NCBI GenBank assembly: GCA_963070105.1
Contig: OY718805.1
Location: 4,832,001-4,896,000 of the forward strand
DNA length: 64,000 nt
Reading direction: 5' to 3'
Origin: Litomosoides sigmodontis
Lineage: Eukaryota; Nematoda; Chromadorea; Rhabditida; Onchocercidae
Shown piece by piece: positions 42,601-55,300 of this stretch. Below the pieces are notes generated by a model that saw only the letters and a list, made by a program, of their open reading frames with translations, had not been told where the DNA came from and ran no database searches. Numbering within the stretch: position 1 is the stretch's first letter; every line of letters starts with the position of its first letter. Made by a program: the position numbers and the translations under genes.

Positions 42601-45600
42601 TCTAATTTCCGATTTCTCATCCGCACGCGCGAGGCAAGAACGTACGCCAAGATGGCATTCGCTAAGGTAAGTCACATTATCTGTGCCACACACCGCTGGA
42701 CCAGCTGCACTACAAAAAGAACGACATTCGCATTCACCACTGAAATTTCGCTAATATTTGGATGAATTATTTGATTGAAATTTAAAAAACGTCAACAAAA
42801 ATATTACCGCCGATAGTTTTGCGCGTGATAGTTCCGCTCCGTCTTACGTACCTTTACAGTATTGCGATGGATTAACATTTGATGTAATGATGTTTTGTTT
42901 CAGGGAGATTTCAAATGCCTACTAAAGTTTTTCTTTTAATGAGTGTAAAATCGAACCTATTTGACCGGCATTTAGCACCATATGGGCAGCGCACCTCTTC
43001 ACATTTCGCTGAAAAATATTAGACTAGTTAAATATTTATTTGAGTAACAAGCCGATCATTGCATTTGTTTACTTAAGCCTCTCATTAAAAATGGCACTTA
43101 AATAGAAGAGGAAAGATTGATTTATTCGTCTAAGGCTATAAAAGCGTTCAATAGAGCTCTTAATTCACACGTTTTAGAATTAAAATAAATCTAAACCTAA
43201 AAATTTCTGATAATTTAAGAAGCATTTAATAAAATTCTCACTTCGCTTTATATGCCGCTGCTTCTTACGCACCCAACCTGAAATCGATAGAATAATGGAT
43301 TAAGAAGAATCCGAACTGTATGTGTATTTGTTTTTCTAATCCATAATTAAATCAATTAGCTAAGGCTGGGTTTCATTCCTGGATAACAACGGTAGCAAAT
43401 TTCAACTTAAATTGAAAGCAATGAAAGCAATTCTCATCATAAATTCGACCAATTTCTGACAATTTACTTGTAACTTGTACATTAACCTCATCAATAATTA
43501 AAATGCATCCACTTTTGGCCTAAAAAAAGATCGACGAAATCAGTTCAGCTCATCATTTGCTAATTTATGAAAAATTTCAACTTTTCAACAATTGAACAAC
43601 TGCTCATAAGAGCTTAAGAAGGTAATCAAATTTGAAGCTCAAGATTCTCAATAGATTTTTGGAAAAAATAGAGCAATTTTGCTTTTCACTTGAAAAAATA
43701 AAGCTTTTCATAATTCAAATTTCTGTCATAAATTTGGCAGATGTAGAGGCAAACAATATACATTCCAATAATACACCTCCGATGGCTCCAAAATGTTAAC
43801 CAATTTAGGGGAACGGAAGAAACAAAAAAAAAGCATTAAAACATCGAGGAGAGGGACTTATGCTTTTCTTAAGTGAAGAACTGTGGAGTGATGGAAAATG
43901 ACTTCAATGAAATTAATTTCCGAATTTGCGATAATTGCGGCTATTTTGCGGTGCAAACAATAAATGCAAATGCTTTGGAACGGATGAGAATAGGAAGATG
44001 GAGGGAATAAAGAAGGAGCAATCGAGCCGATGAATTGAAGTATTGTGAAATGTCTTTGGGGAAAAGGAAGACTTGGTAGGTGGAAGATTCACTGTGAAAA
44101 ATTGGGGGAGTTCAGCTTTCTGCGCTTTTAAACATTACCAACTGGAAAGTTTAATTTCGTTTCTGATTATATGAATTGCTAGTCTTTGGTTCAGAAAACT
44201 TGATAGTTCGGGAATACGAATGGTATACAATTAAAATTTTACAGCGTAAAGGAAAAAATTGAAAAAAAAAGATAAACCCTGAAAATGGGCGTCGAGCTGG
44301 TCGAGAACATTTAAATTAATGGGAACCAGAGATGAATTAAGATAAAACAATCCATTAAGCGCATTTAAGAGGATTATCTTCGTTTCTCGTTCATGCAGAA
44401 TACTCCGGCAGATCTGCAATTAAACAAACATGAACAAAAATAAGATGGAACATAAAATCGGATTAACGGATCCAGTCTAAAACTTCTGAATTTTCAAGCA
44501 GAACAAATCAGATGTTCCCATAAATATGTATACATATTCTCAAACAACGAAGTATAAAAGACAGTGAAGGAACTTCCTGTTTCTTTTATTAATTTAAACA
44601 GAAATTTGATAATTTCATATAAAGCTACTAATTTGATAATTCTCAATTTTCCTTTCAGGAATATTGAGAATTATCAAGTTAGTAGCTTTATATGAAATTG
44701 AAAAATTCAGTTCATCTATTGATATTAGCATCTTAAAAAATCAAATTAAAATTCAGAGAAATAGTCGATTTAAATATTTAAGCGAGGAATGCGTATTGAG
44801 TTATTCGATGCATTTTTTATCTAAAAAGCTTTCTTTACTTTTTAGAATTACTGAAAGGCATATCCGGTCTTTCGGATCCTAGAGTATGTGCATATTCAAA
44901 TCTTTGTGGAATGTTTTCTACGTGTTAAAATTTTCCAAAAAAGAAAAAAACTCAGCTGCACTAGAAAATCGAAAGAAACTAATAAAACTTTTACATTTTT
45001 CCTCAATTATTTTGAGGAAATTAAATTTGCCGTAAAGGATTTAAGAAAGAAATATTTACCTGTACATTGCCTAATCCATGAATGGCTATTTCCTTCCTGC
45101 TATTGATGATATTGGAACCTTTGAAAATCCTTTTCACTCTAACCGTAGCACTCTGCAAGTAGCGCAAAAAATAATTGTTGCATACTGCACGGGTCAAATT
45201 GATGACCTCAGTGATCAACCAGGATAACATAAACAGTTTAAAGCAAATGATACAGCGATAGCTTAAGACGATTTTATCTACAGGAGGATGAAAATAATAC
45301 GGTATAAGTGAAAGTGTAAAGCTTTGAGAAGAACAGACTCATTTTGTGATCGTTAACATACTGTGCAATTAACTCACTAAGAAGTACTATCTCTTCCCCT
45401 TTCTCTCTATCGCTCCCTCTCTCTCTCTCTCTCTTTGTTGCAACTAAAATTATCAGATGCAGAAGGAGTTATCAATGAGAAAAAACTTCTGAAACATTTG
45501 TTTGTGGTGGAAGATCATCTGAAGCAGAGCTATTGCCCAAATCCGACAGTCATCATCAACCGATGACAAATTACTTGATAGGACAATGGCAGGACATAGG

Positions 45601-46305
45601 AGGGAAAAACACAATTTTGGAAATAAGTTATGGGAATCCATCTGCGCTCAAATTGTCCAGTCCAACTTCGGTCATTTGTTTCTCTTTCCAATCTTTCACT
45701 TTTATTTTTTAAATAAATTAATGCAAAAAATACATAAAAGTATTTCGCGCAAATATATCACTTTAAATATTCCTTTAACTCATTCGTTTCTCAAATACTT
45801 TGGTTAAAAGAGGGATGGACGCTGGCTGTGGAAATTAGTCTTTTGGTAAATGATCTAATTATAGATGATTACTCACTTCTGAAACAATAATGAGCTGAGA
45901 AACTCTTCAATCTCAGGAAATATCAGAAAGTTCTCGCCAGATGGTAGAAAATGATAAGTCTAACTTGGTCTAACTGTGTAAATTTCCAAAGTAATAATTT
46001 TAGGATAATTGCTAAATTGACAGTTAAATTATGAGAGTTTGATATGATGGAATGACTAGCTGGTCCATCAAATGAAGCATTACCTGTAGCTGATTGTCCC
46101 TCGGGTCAATGCTAACATCTAACACGGTGGCGCTAATGACAACTGATGCATGCTGTAATGAATCATTGAATTTCGCCGGATCGAATCGACACCTGTAGGA
46201 TCTGTGAGAACTCGATATTCCTCCCACCGTTGTTAGCGACGACAGTAGTAGTAAGTGCAGAGGAATTGTTGTCATGAATAATATCAGGTCGGTTTGTTGG
46301 ATCAA
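27495..46305 (-). CDS. agr-1: Agrin (heparan sulfate proteoglycan core)
   Basis: Secreted basement-membrane proteoglycan that links laminin to cell-surface receptors and organises synapses and muscle attachment. Thirty-three exons could be joined with consistent phases, giving about 1641 residues (C. elegans AGR-1 is somewhat shorter, vertebrate agrin about 2000). Order: signal peptide; NtA-like domain (to about residue 150); eight follistatin/Kazal modules; two laminin-EGF modules; a ninth follistatin module; a Cys-rich EGF-like module in place of the SEA domain; LG1; EGF-like Cys cluster; LG2; Cys linker; LG3. This is the vertebrate order without SEA. The ATG at 46303-46305 gives a hydrophobic leader (PLHLLLLSSLTTVGG). 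Less certain points: the donor of the FS8 exon (36219 or 36180) and the donor at 27848, which must be GC. Sub-blocks are listed separately with exon positions. Confidence 0.93.
33032..33061. repeat. 11-bp perfect hairpin, 8-base loop
   Basis: CCTATCATCCA and TGGATGATAGG flank TCCAACGG in the LG1 intron of agrin (between 32945 and 33216). No coding role is visible. Confidence 0.85.
33990..34055. repeat. Short tandem repeat around TTCATGAYCTATTTG
   Basis: Three near-identical copies of CTTCATGATCTATTTG-like units follow one another within about 65 bases in an agrin intron. No gene content. Confidence 0.75.
34173..35625 (-). other. agr-1: Agrin block 3: two laminin-EGF, FS9, Cys-rich module
   Basis: LE1 is exon 35625-35467 (ECNCNRIGSYNNVCDELG, CDHCLSGFWG). 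LE2 is 35351-35186 (CGCSAFGSSRLDCEQLSG, CDSCSPD). FS9 is 34917-34685 (CSELRCHHGGECV, VITCGSDGNTYDSICELQ). Exon 34376-34173 starts with a basic Arg-rich linker and encodes a six-Cys module (NLCIDDTDCRIFNAHC, TCKCRVGFFPS) resembling EB or EGF-like domains. It occupies the place where vertebrate agrin has SEA plus EGF1; no SEA domain is seen. Confidence 0.9.
35881..35900 (-). other. Potential G-quadruplex run
   Basis: Plus strand reads C6-T-C5-T-C3-T-C3, so the minus (agrin sense) strand has four G-runs of at least three with single-A loops. It lies in the agrin intron between FS8 and LE1. The pattern fits the usual four-tract G4 rule; folding in vivo is inference. Confidence 0.7.
36180..41009 (-). 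other. agr-1: Agrin block 2: follistatin modules FS2-FS8
   Basis: FS2 41009-40764; FS3 40393-40264 plus 40060-39978; FS4 39604-39480 plus 39282-39192; FS5 38952-38740; FS6 38422-38318 plus 38116-37911 (shared with the start of FS7); FS7 end 37582-37459; FS8 36470 to about 36219 or 36180. Each has an EGF-like Cys start and a Kazal core of the form VC-x3-G-x-x-Y-x4-C, such as VCSNDGVDYPSLCHL, ICATDGNTYENEC, VCSVNGKTYDSEC, VCASDGITYANEC, ICATDGITYRSEC, VCGSDGILYPSMC and VCASDGNVYNSTC. Kazal halves are often split from the EGF half by an intron, as in vertebrate agrin. These modules resemble protease-inhibitor folds, but inhibition is not implied. Confidence 0.92.
36858..36886. repeat. 13-bp perfect hairpin, 3-base loop
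   Basis: Arms TTACATGAGCTTA and TAAGCTCATGTAA flank TTT, inside the agrin intron between exons ending at 36470 and 37459. Short and perfect; function unknown. Confidence 0.85.
42579..46305 (-). other. agr-1: Agrin block 1: signal peptide, NtA-like domain, FS1
   Basis: Exons 46305-46084, 45152-45060, 44413-44278, 43008-42957 and 42739-42579. The NtA-like part reads ASVVISATVLDVS, then ATVRVKRIFKGSNII, then GLGNVQICRSI and LNSSLVPINLNVLDQL. This keeps the vertebrate NtA pattern of TGTV, VRV-R-KG, GFGDPLIC and LNSSL-RI-L-NLE in order. FS1 begins CEEVRCPYGAKC and its Kazal half contains VCGTDNVTYLSECHL. The intron between 44413 and 45060 contains the long hairpin reported in findings. Confidence 0.82.
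44611..44699. repeat. 37-bp near-perfect inverted repeat (hairpin)
   Basis: Arms 44611-44647 and 44663-44699 are reverse complements with a single T/C mismatch, around a 15-base loop. The arms begin AATTTCATATAAAGCTACTA. It lies in the agrin intron between 44413 and 45060, transcribed from the minus strand. It could be a small foldback element or a structured RNA. Confidence 0.9.
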
Positions 46306-49016
46306 AAAGGCATCATTAACTGAACGATCTAAGGTCTCACGTACAAATATAGACCTATTGAAATGTTGGTCTTTCAGTTGATGACGTTAACGGACGAAAG
46401 ACGGATGTGAAAGAAACGGAAGGGAGTGAACTCCGCCCCAGTCTCATCCATCCCGACACACCCATCCACCCCCTACCCTATCACAGAGGAAGGGATTTCC
46501 TTCCATCTACTCGGACCTATAATATATCTGGCCAAATAGTCTATAAAAAGAATCAAATTCCAACTTTCTGGCAATTTCACATTTTTGCTCAATGAAATTG
46601 GATTGCCTCAAGAAGTGTCGTAAAATCCGAACTTTTGAAATAGTTTCGCAAATGCCTCAATTGCAATAAATCCTTTTCACTTTCTCTGCATATCTCACAA
46701 GTTAGAAGAAATCATTTTTTATTTTCATTAAATCGGTTAATCCGGTCATCCAAATAGTGTTTATCCATATCTATCAGAGTATATTTTATAGTTCAAATAA
46801 ATCAAGCAAGTAAAAACAAGCCGGTGACATATCATCGGTTCTTAAAAAATATATCTGCATAACTTTCAAGTAATTAAAGGATTATTTGCAATTATAATTG
46901 AGTTTTCTATTCGAAGCACTTGAAATCGTAGCAACAGTTGCGGTAGATATGGCGATAACCATATGAATTCCCATCTTACAACACGCTTTTTGTTACTTAA
47001 AAGAAAAGTAATGAAAACGGTAAGGAACGCGCGGTAGAAAGTAGAAGAAAACACGTACTTTTCAAGTGTTATTTAAATATTTACGTAGAAATAGTGATCT
47101 CTTAATGTGACAGAAACTGGTGAGTAAAAAGTTGGAGAAGTGCGTTGCTTAATTAAGATAAGGAAATTTCCAAAACTTGTCAAAATCACTTATTTCTTAA
47201 ACGATCGGCAAAGAATATGCTGGCGCCAAAGGGGTGAGGCGCAATGAGATTAAATCAGCAATTATCTCATTTTCCAGCTCAGAGGTCCTCGCACAACATT
47301 CTCCCTATAATGTGATATCAGATGATAAAATTCATTGCTCTACCAGAGCTTATCACTCACTTTGTCGTACGTGGCATGTTACTCTTCCAATCAAAAAGCT
47401 TGAAATGTTGGCAAATTTCAACCTGCCGGAGAAAATCAAAGAAAAAATTTTCGTAAGTGACGGTCACAATGACAGGTAAAACTATGGGTAAGCCATAAGG
47501 TGTTCATTAGTGGAGGTTGTCCAATGGACTTCGCCACTTCTGATAGACAGTTAAGGAAAATGTTAGAGTGACAACTGCAACAGTGAAGAGCATAAATTTT
47601 ATGGAAAGATGCAAACTATAGTTGGCGCATTCGAAATTTCTAGCTGTGATCGCCACACGACTTCCATCTTCCGTTTTAACGGTAAACAATAACAAAAATA
47701 GCTCCATAAATTTATGAACGTAGAGTTCTGTGATTTAAAAAAAGGCATCTAAAAAAGTATATGTTGCACGTGTCTTCCATTCCCTGAAATTCGCAAATGT
47801 AGAATTAAATAAATAATGGAGACCGCACATTCAATAGCATGAGAATTCAGCATCAAACTTCTGCATTTATTAATGCCTGATTTCCAAGAGAATTGTCCAT
47901 CAATTTTCGGTCTCCGAGTAATCATGGCGACAATTTGATGAAGTCAAAAATTTGCAAACAACACAATGCCCAAAATTTATCCACTTGAGAAATTTATATC
48001 AACAATTATCAACCTGCAAGCACGTGCAACAAAGATCACTAAGTCATCCTTTGCAAAAGTACCGAAAATAACTACAATAATATTGAAGACCGGGAATTTC
48101 ATCTAATACTTCAACCACCGTTTCTGCAGACCATTTCATTACATTTATGATGCAGCGTAATGATGAATTTACATAAAACAAAAAAAATGTGCTTGAAACG
48201 CAGACGCTGAGAAAAAACTTTCGGCAACATCAAAAATTAAATTTGAAGTCCTCCGTTACAGAAGCAGTTTACAAATATAGATCACTACAAAACCGGTTTA
48301 AGTAAGACAAATAATGTACCAATTATGATAAATGCTGCTCTGTACAACCCTCCAGAAATTAATACAAACAGCGCAGGCTAAATAAAAACGTGAAATCCAT
48401 AAGTTAAATGTAAAATCTGATCAAACAATCAAAATAGAAAAAGCGTTTAAAATAGAACCACTTCTTACGCTTATCACTTTAACAACTGTAGCTATAACTG
48501 AAGGATGCTTCAGGATTTATTCCCGTTATAGCATAAAAAAGTAACAATAATCAAGGAAAAGAAAGCTAACTGCATCTCAGCGAATGAAATGCATAATGTA
48601 TAAGGCAGGAATAGAAAATCACAAAAAAAATAAAATTATATCGTAAAATCGAAAAACAAGAAGTGAACCAAGGCGGCACATTTGTATTTTCAAACTCCAT
48701 TAGAATTACAAGCATTTTTTAGAAAATCAAAGAGGAATAACCAAATAGCCTACAGCTGCAATTCATCGACAGGACAACACTAAAGTAAACGAATGTTGAG
48801 ATAATCAGTACGAATAAAAAAATATCTCCTTAGTCTCGTAATTTCTAAGAACGAAAAATACAGTAATTTGATACAAAGTATTCAAAGGTGCTCACAATTA
48901 TTGGGAGGATCTGAAAATCTATCCATCACCATGAAATAACGAATAATCTGTCAGGAAAGTTATGAGAAACTACGAACGAAGACTAGAAAAAAACAAAAAA
49001 ACAATGCTAACTAAAA
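46306..49016. promoter_or_regulatory. Agrin upstream region / Jun 3' flank
   Basis: 2.7 kb between the Jun stop (49017) and the agrin start (46305), both on the minus strand. It should hold the agrin promoter and 5' UTR and the Jun 3' UTR. A 66-codon minus-strand open frame (47507-47707) has a hydrophobic segment (FMLFTVAVVTLTFSLTVY) but no splice context or similarity; I do not call it a gene. A CT-rich run at about 45411-45434 lies just inside agrin intron 1. Confidence 0.4.
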
Positions 49017-51619
49017 CTATGTTGAGATCACTTTGGCAGATATAGAACAACCATTATTATGATGTTCTTGGAGCAGCTGCCTTAGCTGAGCAATGGATGT
49101 CTCCAAAATCTTAAGATCCTCATTCAAACGATTCGATCGGAGCTTCTCTTCTTCTACCTGAAAACTTATGCAATGAAAAGGTATTCTGGTTACTGTAAAG
49201 TCATGATGTTAACTTACTTGCTGCTTCTATAGAACAGACCGGAAATTCCCCTAGAATTCCGAAAAAAACATAGAAAGAACTGACAGCTTTGGAAAAAGTT
49301 CCGAATTTCTACGATAGATTTTAATCAAATTTAGCTCATGCGGACTTCGTATTTCCAAAACGTAAAGTCATTTGAAAAGCAGTACACTTCTGAGCGAACT
49401 CAAATTTTAACAGTCACAGAGAAAAAAATATCTGCATTTGATAATTAAATGTACATGATTGTTATTTTGTAAATGAGAAAATAAGCAAACACGTCCAAAT
49501 GAAGGAATCCCAAAAAATAATAAGCGTGTATCAAACCTGTTTCTCGAGATCATTTATTTTTTGCAATTTCTTCTGCCTACATTTTGATGCTGCCAATCGG
49601 TTACGTGCTCTCTTTCTTTCCAGCTTCTTCTTCTCCTGTTCCAATGCATCGTAACTATCACCGCTGCAAAATTTGTCTATTTAAACATCTAATTTCCCCG
49701 AATTCAAGAGATTGGTAGCAAAACATTTCCCCATAACCATTATTTCAGTTTTTTACAAAAACAGTAAGAAAAATAAGGCTTGACTGTAAGACAATATACG
49801 TATTTAAGCTTCTGCTGAACAGTTACGATTGTCGGAAAAGCGGAAATAAGTTTAACATAGATTATAAACATGCATGTAATGGTTGCCACTTAACAAGAGG
49901 ATTGATTACAACAGCACAGCCTTTGTGCTCCATTCCAATATCACAATTAAAGTAAAATACAAATGTATAAAAGATGAAGGAAAAATTTAAGGCTAAATTA
50001 GAGAGATACCATCACGAACATATCAACTCAACAATAAAATACTCATCTGTAAGGAGTATCGAGGTGAGAATTTACAAGTTACAACTGAGATGTTTAAATA
50101 CTAATTTCATTCCGAAAACAGGAATTAAGTTATGGTAATGTATGGAAAACATACGAAAATGGATCCATAAATATATGTTCCTCCTGACTTCGAGGACTGG
50201 CGCTTGAACGTATGGATAATGTGCATGCTTCAATTTCATTACTTTCACTGGTTGCGTATGCATCATAAGTTGATGCATCGTTAATGCTGTCCGAGCGCAA
50301 GGATGTTACCGAACTACATCCTAAAATTAGAAAACAACATTCACTGCACTGAAGAATATAATCTTATATAGTTGTAACCATAAAAAGAAACTGAGAACGC
50401 AAGTTAACACTATTTTCACCTGCCTTCTCTAGCGATGGGGTGCAAACAAAGCAATGCGAGATACGAAACCCAAAATCTCCTATCAAAAGCGTACAAAAAA
50501 TAGAGACACCTCCTTACAGTTATATATATTAGTGATCCCGAAAAAGCAGAATTCGATCCGAAAAAATAAGTGATATATAGTTATGGACAAATTAACCTGG
50601 TAATTCATTCTTCATAACTATATCATCGGGATGCACAACAGCTGTAGCGGTTGAGGACGAACCGACCGGTTGCTGTTGAAGCACACAAGCTGCTGTTGTT
50701 GCTGTAGAGGAGGTGGCGACAGCATAAGGAGTCAACTGAGTTGGAGCTAACTGAGTGAAATTGTAACCAGCAAGCGAACTCATACCACTCATAGCTGCCT
50801 GCATTATTACTGACAGAGATTCCCTGGAAAAAGGAACTACTTTGAGCTTTTATCAAAAGTCTTAAAATCTTTGACATTTTAGGTAGCTGAATTTTATGCA
50901 CTTTACAGTGCAAAAGAAAATAGAATTTAAAAGTGGAATAGGTGCAGTGGGGTTTAGCGTACGGCCAAATTCTAGTTTAGAGGATATTGTCGGGCATCAG
51001 CATGAAATTTTGATAATTTGAAAGAAAGAGAGAAGAAATGTTTGATTTCAAAAAATGAAAAAATCCCAGCAAAAGTTGCCATTAAGGTATGACTGAAATG
51101 GAGAGGGAAAAGGCAGCGGCTCTTGAGTATAAGGATAATCTATCTCGGCTGATTTGTGAAGCAACGTCAAAGCCATCGAAATTTAAAACTTTCTCTAAGA
51201 GAGAAGTTATATTGTGACGGGTGAATGCTCAATATCAATCAATGTGACGTGAGCCACGAGGAGATCTGAAAATGAATGATAGGAGCGGATGATGCAATAC
51301 TGTCAAAGAAGAATTGGGGAAAGTAATAAAAAAAATGTTTGAGCCAAGGTAGGAAGCGTGTTCCTGGATCGATCCATCAAAATGAATGAAGAAGGTGAGA
51401 GGAGTAGACACAATCACAGTAATGGCAGGTAGGAGCAGTACGTATGGCTGTTAAAATGGGAAAGTAAACAGTGCGTTCGCCAGATGCACTCACTCACTGA
51501 TGGTATAGCAGCATACAAAGCTGCAGCTGCTGCTGCTGCTGCTGCTGATAACGATGATGATGATGATGATAATGACAATGGTGACGGTGATGGTAGTAGT
51601 GGTAGAAGGTGATGATGAC

Positions 51620-51655
<36 letters not shown>

Positions 51656-52255
51656 AATGATTATGATGATGATAATGTTGATGATGATGATGATGACGAG
51701 TCATCCAAAACAGCGAAAGCAAGCCAAAACAGAGGGAGGGAGGGAGAAATGCATTTGAGTGCGTCGTCGGTGCGCTTATTCGAACGGTAGGTGCGCGCAC
51801 TTCCGAGGGATGGAGGGGGAGAGGGAACGAAAACACAGGAACGATTCTTTCCTTCCTCCTCCTCCTCCTCCTCCAGCAGCAGCAGCAGCAGCAGCTCTCA
51901 CTGTTGCACCCCTCCTCCGCAACAGCTACACAGTTTCCTACAAAATGCATCCGTTCGGCTGCCACATCTGTAAGAAAGGGATGAAGTGCACGAAGAAGCA
52001 CACCTCCGTTCCTCTCTCTGCTCTCCCTCCCTCATCGATGTCTGCTGATGTCATGTCGTTACTGCTCTGCCAGCTGAACTCTTCAAACCAGAAAATGATA
52101 ATTCTCTCACAACTTACAGCTGAACTCACGAACTGTCTCTCACTCCTCACGCACTTCGCTAGCTCAGAAAACAGAAACACCTTCTACTACTATCCCTCAC
52201 GCAATAAACTGTCTGAGATTCATGAAAAGACCATTTCAAAGCACTCTTCACCACT

Positions 52256-52308
<53 letters not shown>

Positions 52309-55300
52309 TCTCTCTGCCTAAACTAACTTAGAGGGCAAGTAGATTAGCAAGCAACAGCAAATGGACCAACAGATAAAGTGGGTTAAGAGAAAAGTCAGTG
52401 AGGAAAATGTGGCCAGAATAATCCTTCTGTTTGCCAGCTCACTTTTCCATGAAATCATTCTGTTCTGATACTCCTAAAAGAAAGTTACCTGTTTGGACTA
52501 GTAAGTACAGGGCTTGTCACTGTCTTCGTTTGATCGTTATTACTGGTTGATGCGGTAACCGACTGAAACAAGGGAGCCAAAAAACTCGGCGAATTGAGGA
52601 GTGCTGGCGATGGGACAAATCCGTTCAGCTGCTGCACCTGCGTTAGTGCATCTAAAATATTCCTCTCCTGTATATCTGAATCCACCGCTCTGTGTTACAT
52701 TTAAATACCTTTTCAAGGATTGACACAGAACACGATGCTCATTTCATCAAATCAGAACTCGATTTCCCTCGAACGTAAAGATGAAGACATTTAATTTGGC
52801 GGAAAGTATCCAATGGAGCATGCAACGCTATTAACAGTCGATTATGAGGCCATTACCATTGCTTTTCAACAATGGACAAGCACAGAAAAATACGATATCT
52901 TACGCTTACGAAGCCGTTCGCGCTTTGCTAACAAATATTTATAATGTAAACTAATCAAAGCCAAAAAAATGAGAAGCTTTTAAAAGTTACGCTATTTTGA
53001 TGCACTCCTGGGATAATTCGCTCTCACTAAAGTCTTTAACCCTAGTGAATCTAAATTATAAAAAGTAGTTTCATCATAACTCTCACTTGTGGATTGATTC
53101 GGGGAACCTCAAATCGACGTGTTAACTAGGGTTAGATGTTACCTCACACTTGCACACATAAGTGTGTGTTTGAGAGTATGCGACTCCGCTGTTTTGTCAG
53201 TTAATCCAAGTAAAAATCACCCACCTTAGGACTGAAATACATCTGTTTAATGTACTTTTATTCAGCTTATTACACAAATTCAATCTTCGCCTTAAAACTT
53301 TTTCCATACAACATTTCATTGTGCAATAATAGTAATGTTCCAGTGATTTTGTCGCATCTATTTCAGTCTGCTAGCTCAAAAGTGAAAGAGTGGGCCTTGC
53401 AATCCATTTGAATTCCCCAAATAGCCCTTCAGTTTCATTTCATAAATAAAACTGTCACCCCCATTGTCTTTCAAACAATCGAAGTTGAGTGTGACTCTTA
53501 GTATCATTTAGTTTACGCAAGTGCGATAGTGAAGAGTAGCAAGCTGTATTAAATTTAGAAAGATCATCATTATTAATTCACTAATCTACGCAATGAAAAG
53601 AAAAGTTTGACGAAGCTAAAGAAGAAAGGCAACAGATATTTTTGAGTTCACAAGAGAACTGAAAGAGAACAATGTCTGAAAACGAAAACGAAGAATGGGG
53701 TCTACAAATTAACTTAAGGTATACACAGTACTCCTTTGAACGATCGTGTACAGTTGTTTATTTTCCCTGCAGCTTCACACTATCATGAGACAAATGAAGT
53801 TGAAGCGAGAGAAAGTGATGGATGAAAATGATTGGCTTACATGAGAGGTGGAAGTAAGCGTAGTGTAGCACAACGACGATCTTATAAGACAAAACTAATA
53901 CAATAGGAAGGTTTCAAAAGAAAAATGAAACGCTTGAGAAAGTCGTGGAAGAGCAGATGCGCTTAAAGAAACTCTGGTGAAGCAACACATAAGTTTCATT
54001 ACCCACAGCAAAACAAGCTTCTTTTACAACAAAAGAAAGTGTGCATAAAGATTTGAAAGTTTTTCCGTCAGAAACATCGATGAACAACAATGCACCAACA
54101 ATGTGGTCAAACAAAAAAGAAAGCCGACACTCATTTGCTTTTCCTTTTCAAGCGCGAAAAAGTACAAACAATGTACACTTAAAACAGTTCCATCCTTCGT
54201 GATTCGACGAAATGAAATAAGGATGAGGGATAGTTGAAAAGTTAAATCGTTTCTTTTCATATTACTTTTCATATTCTTTTCATATTACATTAATACTCAA
54301 TTTTTCTAGTACAAGTAAGGTTGTAGAACCCTTCACTTTCGGTGTCTTTCAGTGCCTGACCACCAGAACTCTCTCCGTTCATCGATCGAAGGTATGAGAA
54401 AAAAACATTAGAGACGAAACAATTACATTGTTGTCTTTGTGCCGTAGTTGCATGGCTCAGGTGAAATTTGAAAACTGTTCGTTCCTTTCGCCATGTAACC
54501 GTTAGAAATGTAGCAAAGAGAAACTGTTCGTAGGTACGTTAATCTGAACAATAAATTAAGTCAAAGGCTGTCTGACTTGGAGAATAGTCAGACGGATTGC
54601 TTCTGACTCACAAAAATTCTGAACTTCACAGAAATCTCTTCATTAACAGCAGTAATACATTACTTTAATGAAATAATAAAGCGTTGCAGGGGAACAAAAA
54701 GCAGTCGTTAGCGAAGCAAATACGGATGAATGATCCCTTAGAATCAAACATCGAGTTGGCACATAGAGTAACAGATAACTAGTTTTTCCCTGTGCTGTGT
54801 GTGACGGAAGATCCTCTGATCATCCTGTTAAGTGAAAGTTTCTAGAAAATCAACCACTTGTTACCACTGGAAAACGACAGTAGAAAGTAGAGTAAGATCA
54901 GATTCTAGCCTTACCAGATATAGAATGCTTCACAGATACACTTCATAGGATCTCATTAAACCGCCTATTAAAATTGGAGATAAAATTTGAAGATATTAAA
55001 ATTAATTTTCTTACCGATAAAACCCTGAGCATACTGTCGCTGTGCTAATGTAACTTCAGAGGGATACAATAATTTCGTAGGTGTCGGTGTGGTTGTACCT
55101 GAAGTAAGCAGTAACCTTATAAACAACCATTGATTTTTAGCGCATATTCTATCTTAAAAAGATCATTACATTGACGAAATGTTTTAAACTCATACCAACG
55201 TGAATTTGAATTTCAGTTATATTTATGTTTTTTTGTATGACATTAAATCTGATTATGCCTATGCGCAGAGCGTTCTCATGGCTTTCCAAGCCAAGTCTAT

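Noticed and set aside
47507..47707. 66-codon frame with a hydrophobic segment between Jun and agrin
   Set aside because: Possible membrane peptide, but no supporting splice or trans-splice context and no recognisable similarity.
51414..52331. Long His-, Asp- and Ser-rich open frames on both strands
   Set aside because: Produced by GAT, GCT, TCC, AGC and CT repeats inside a Jun intron.
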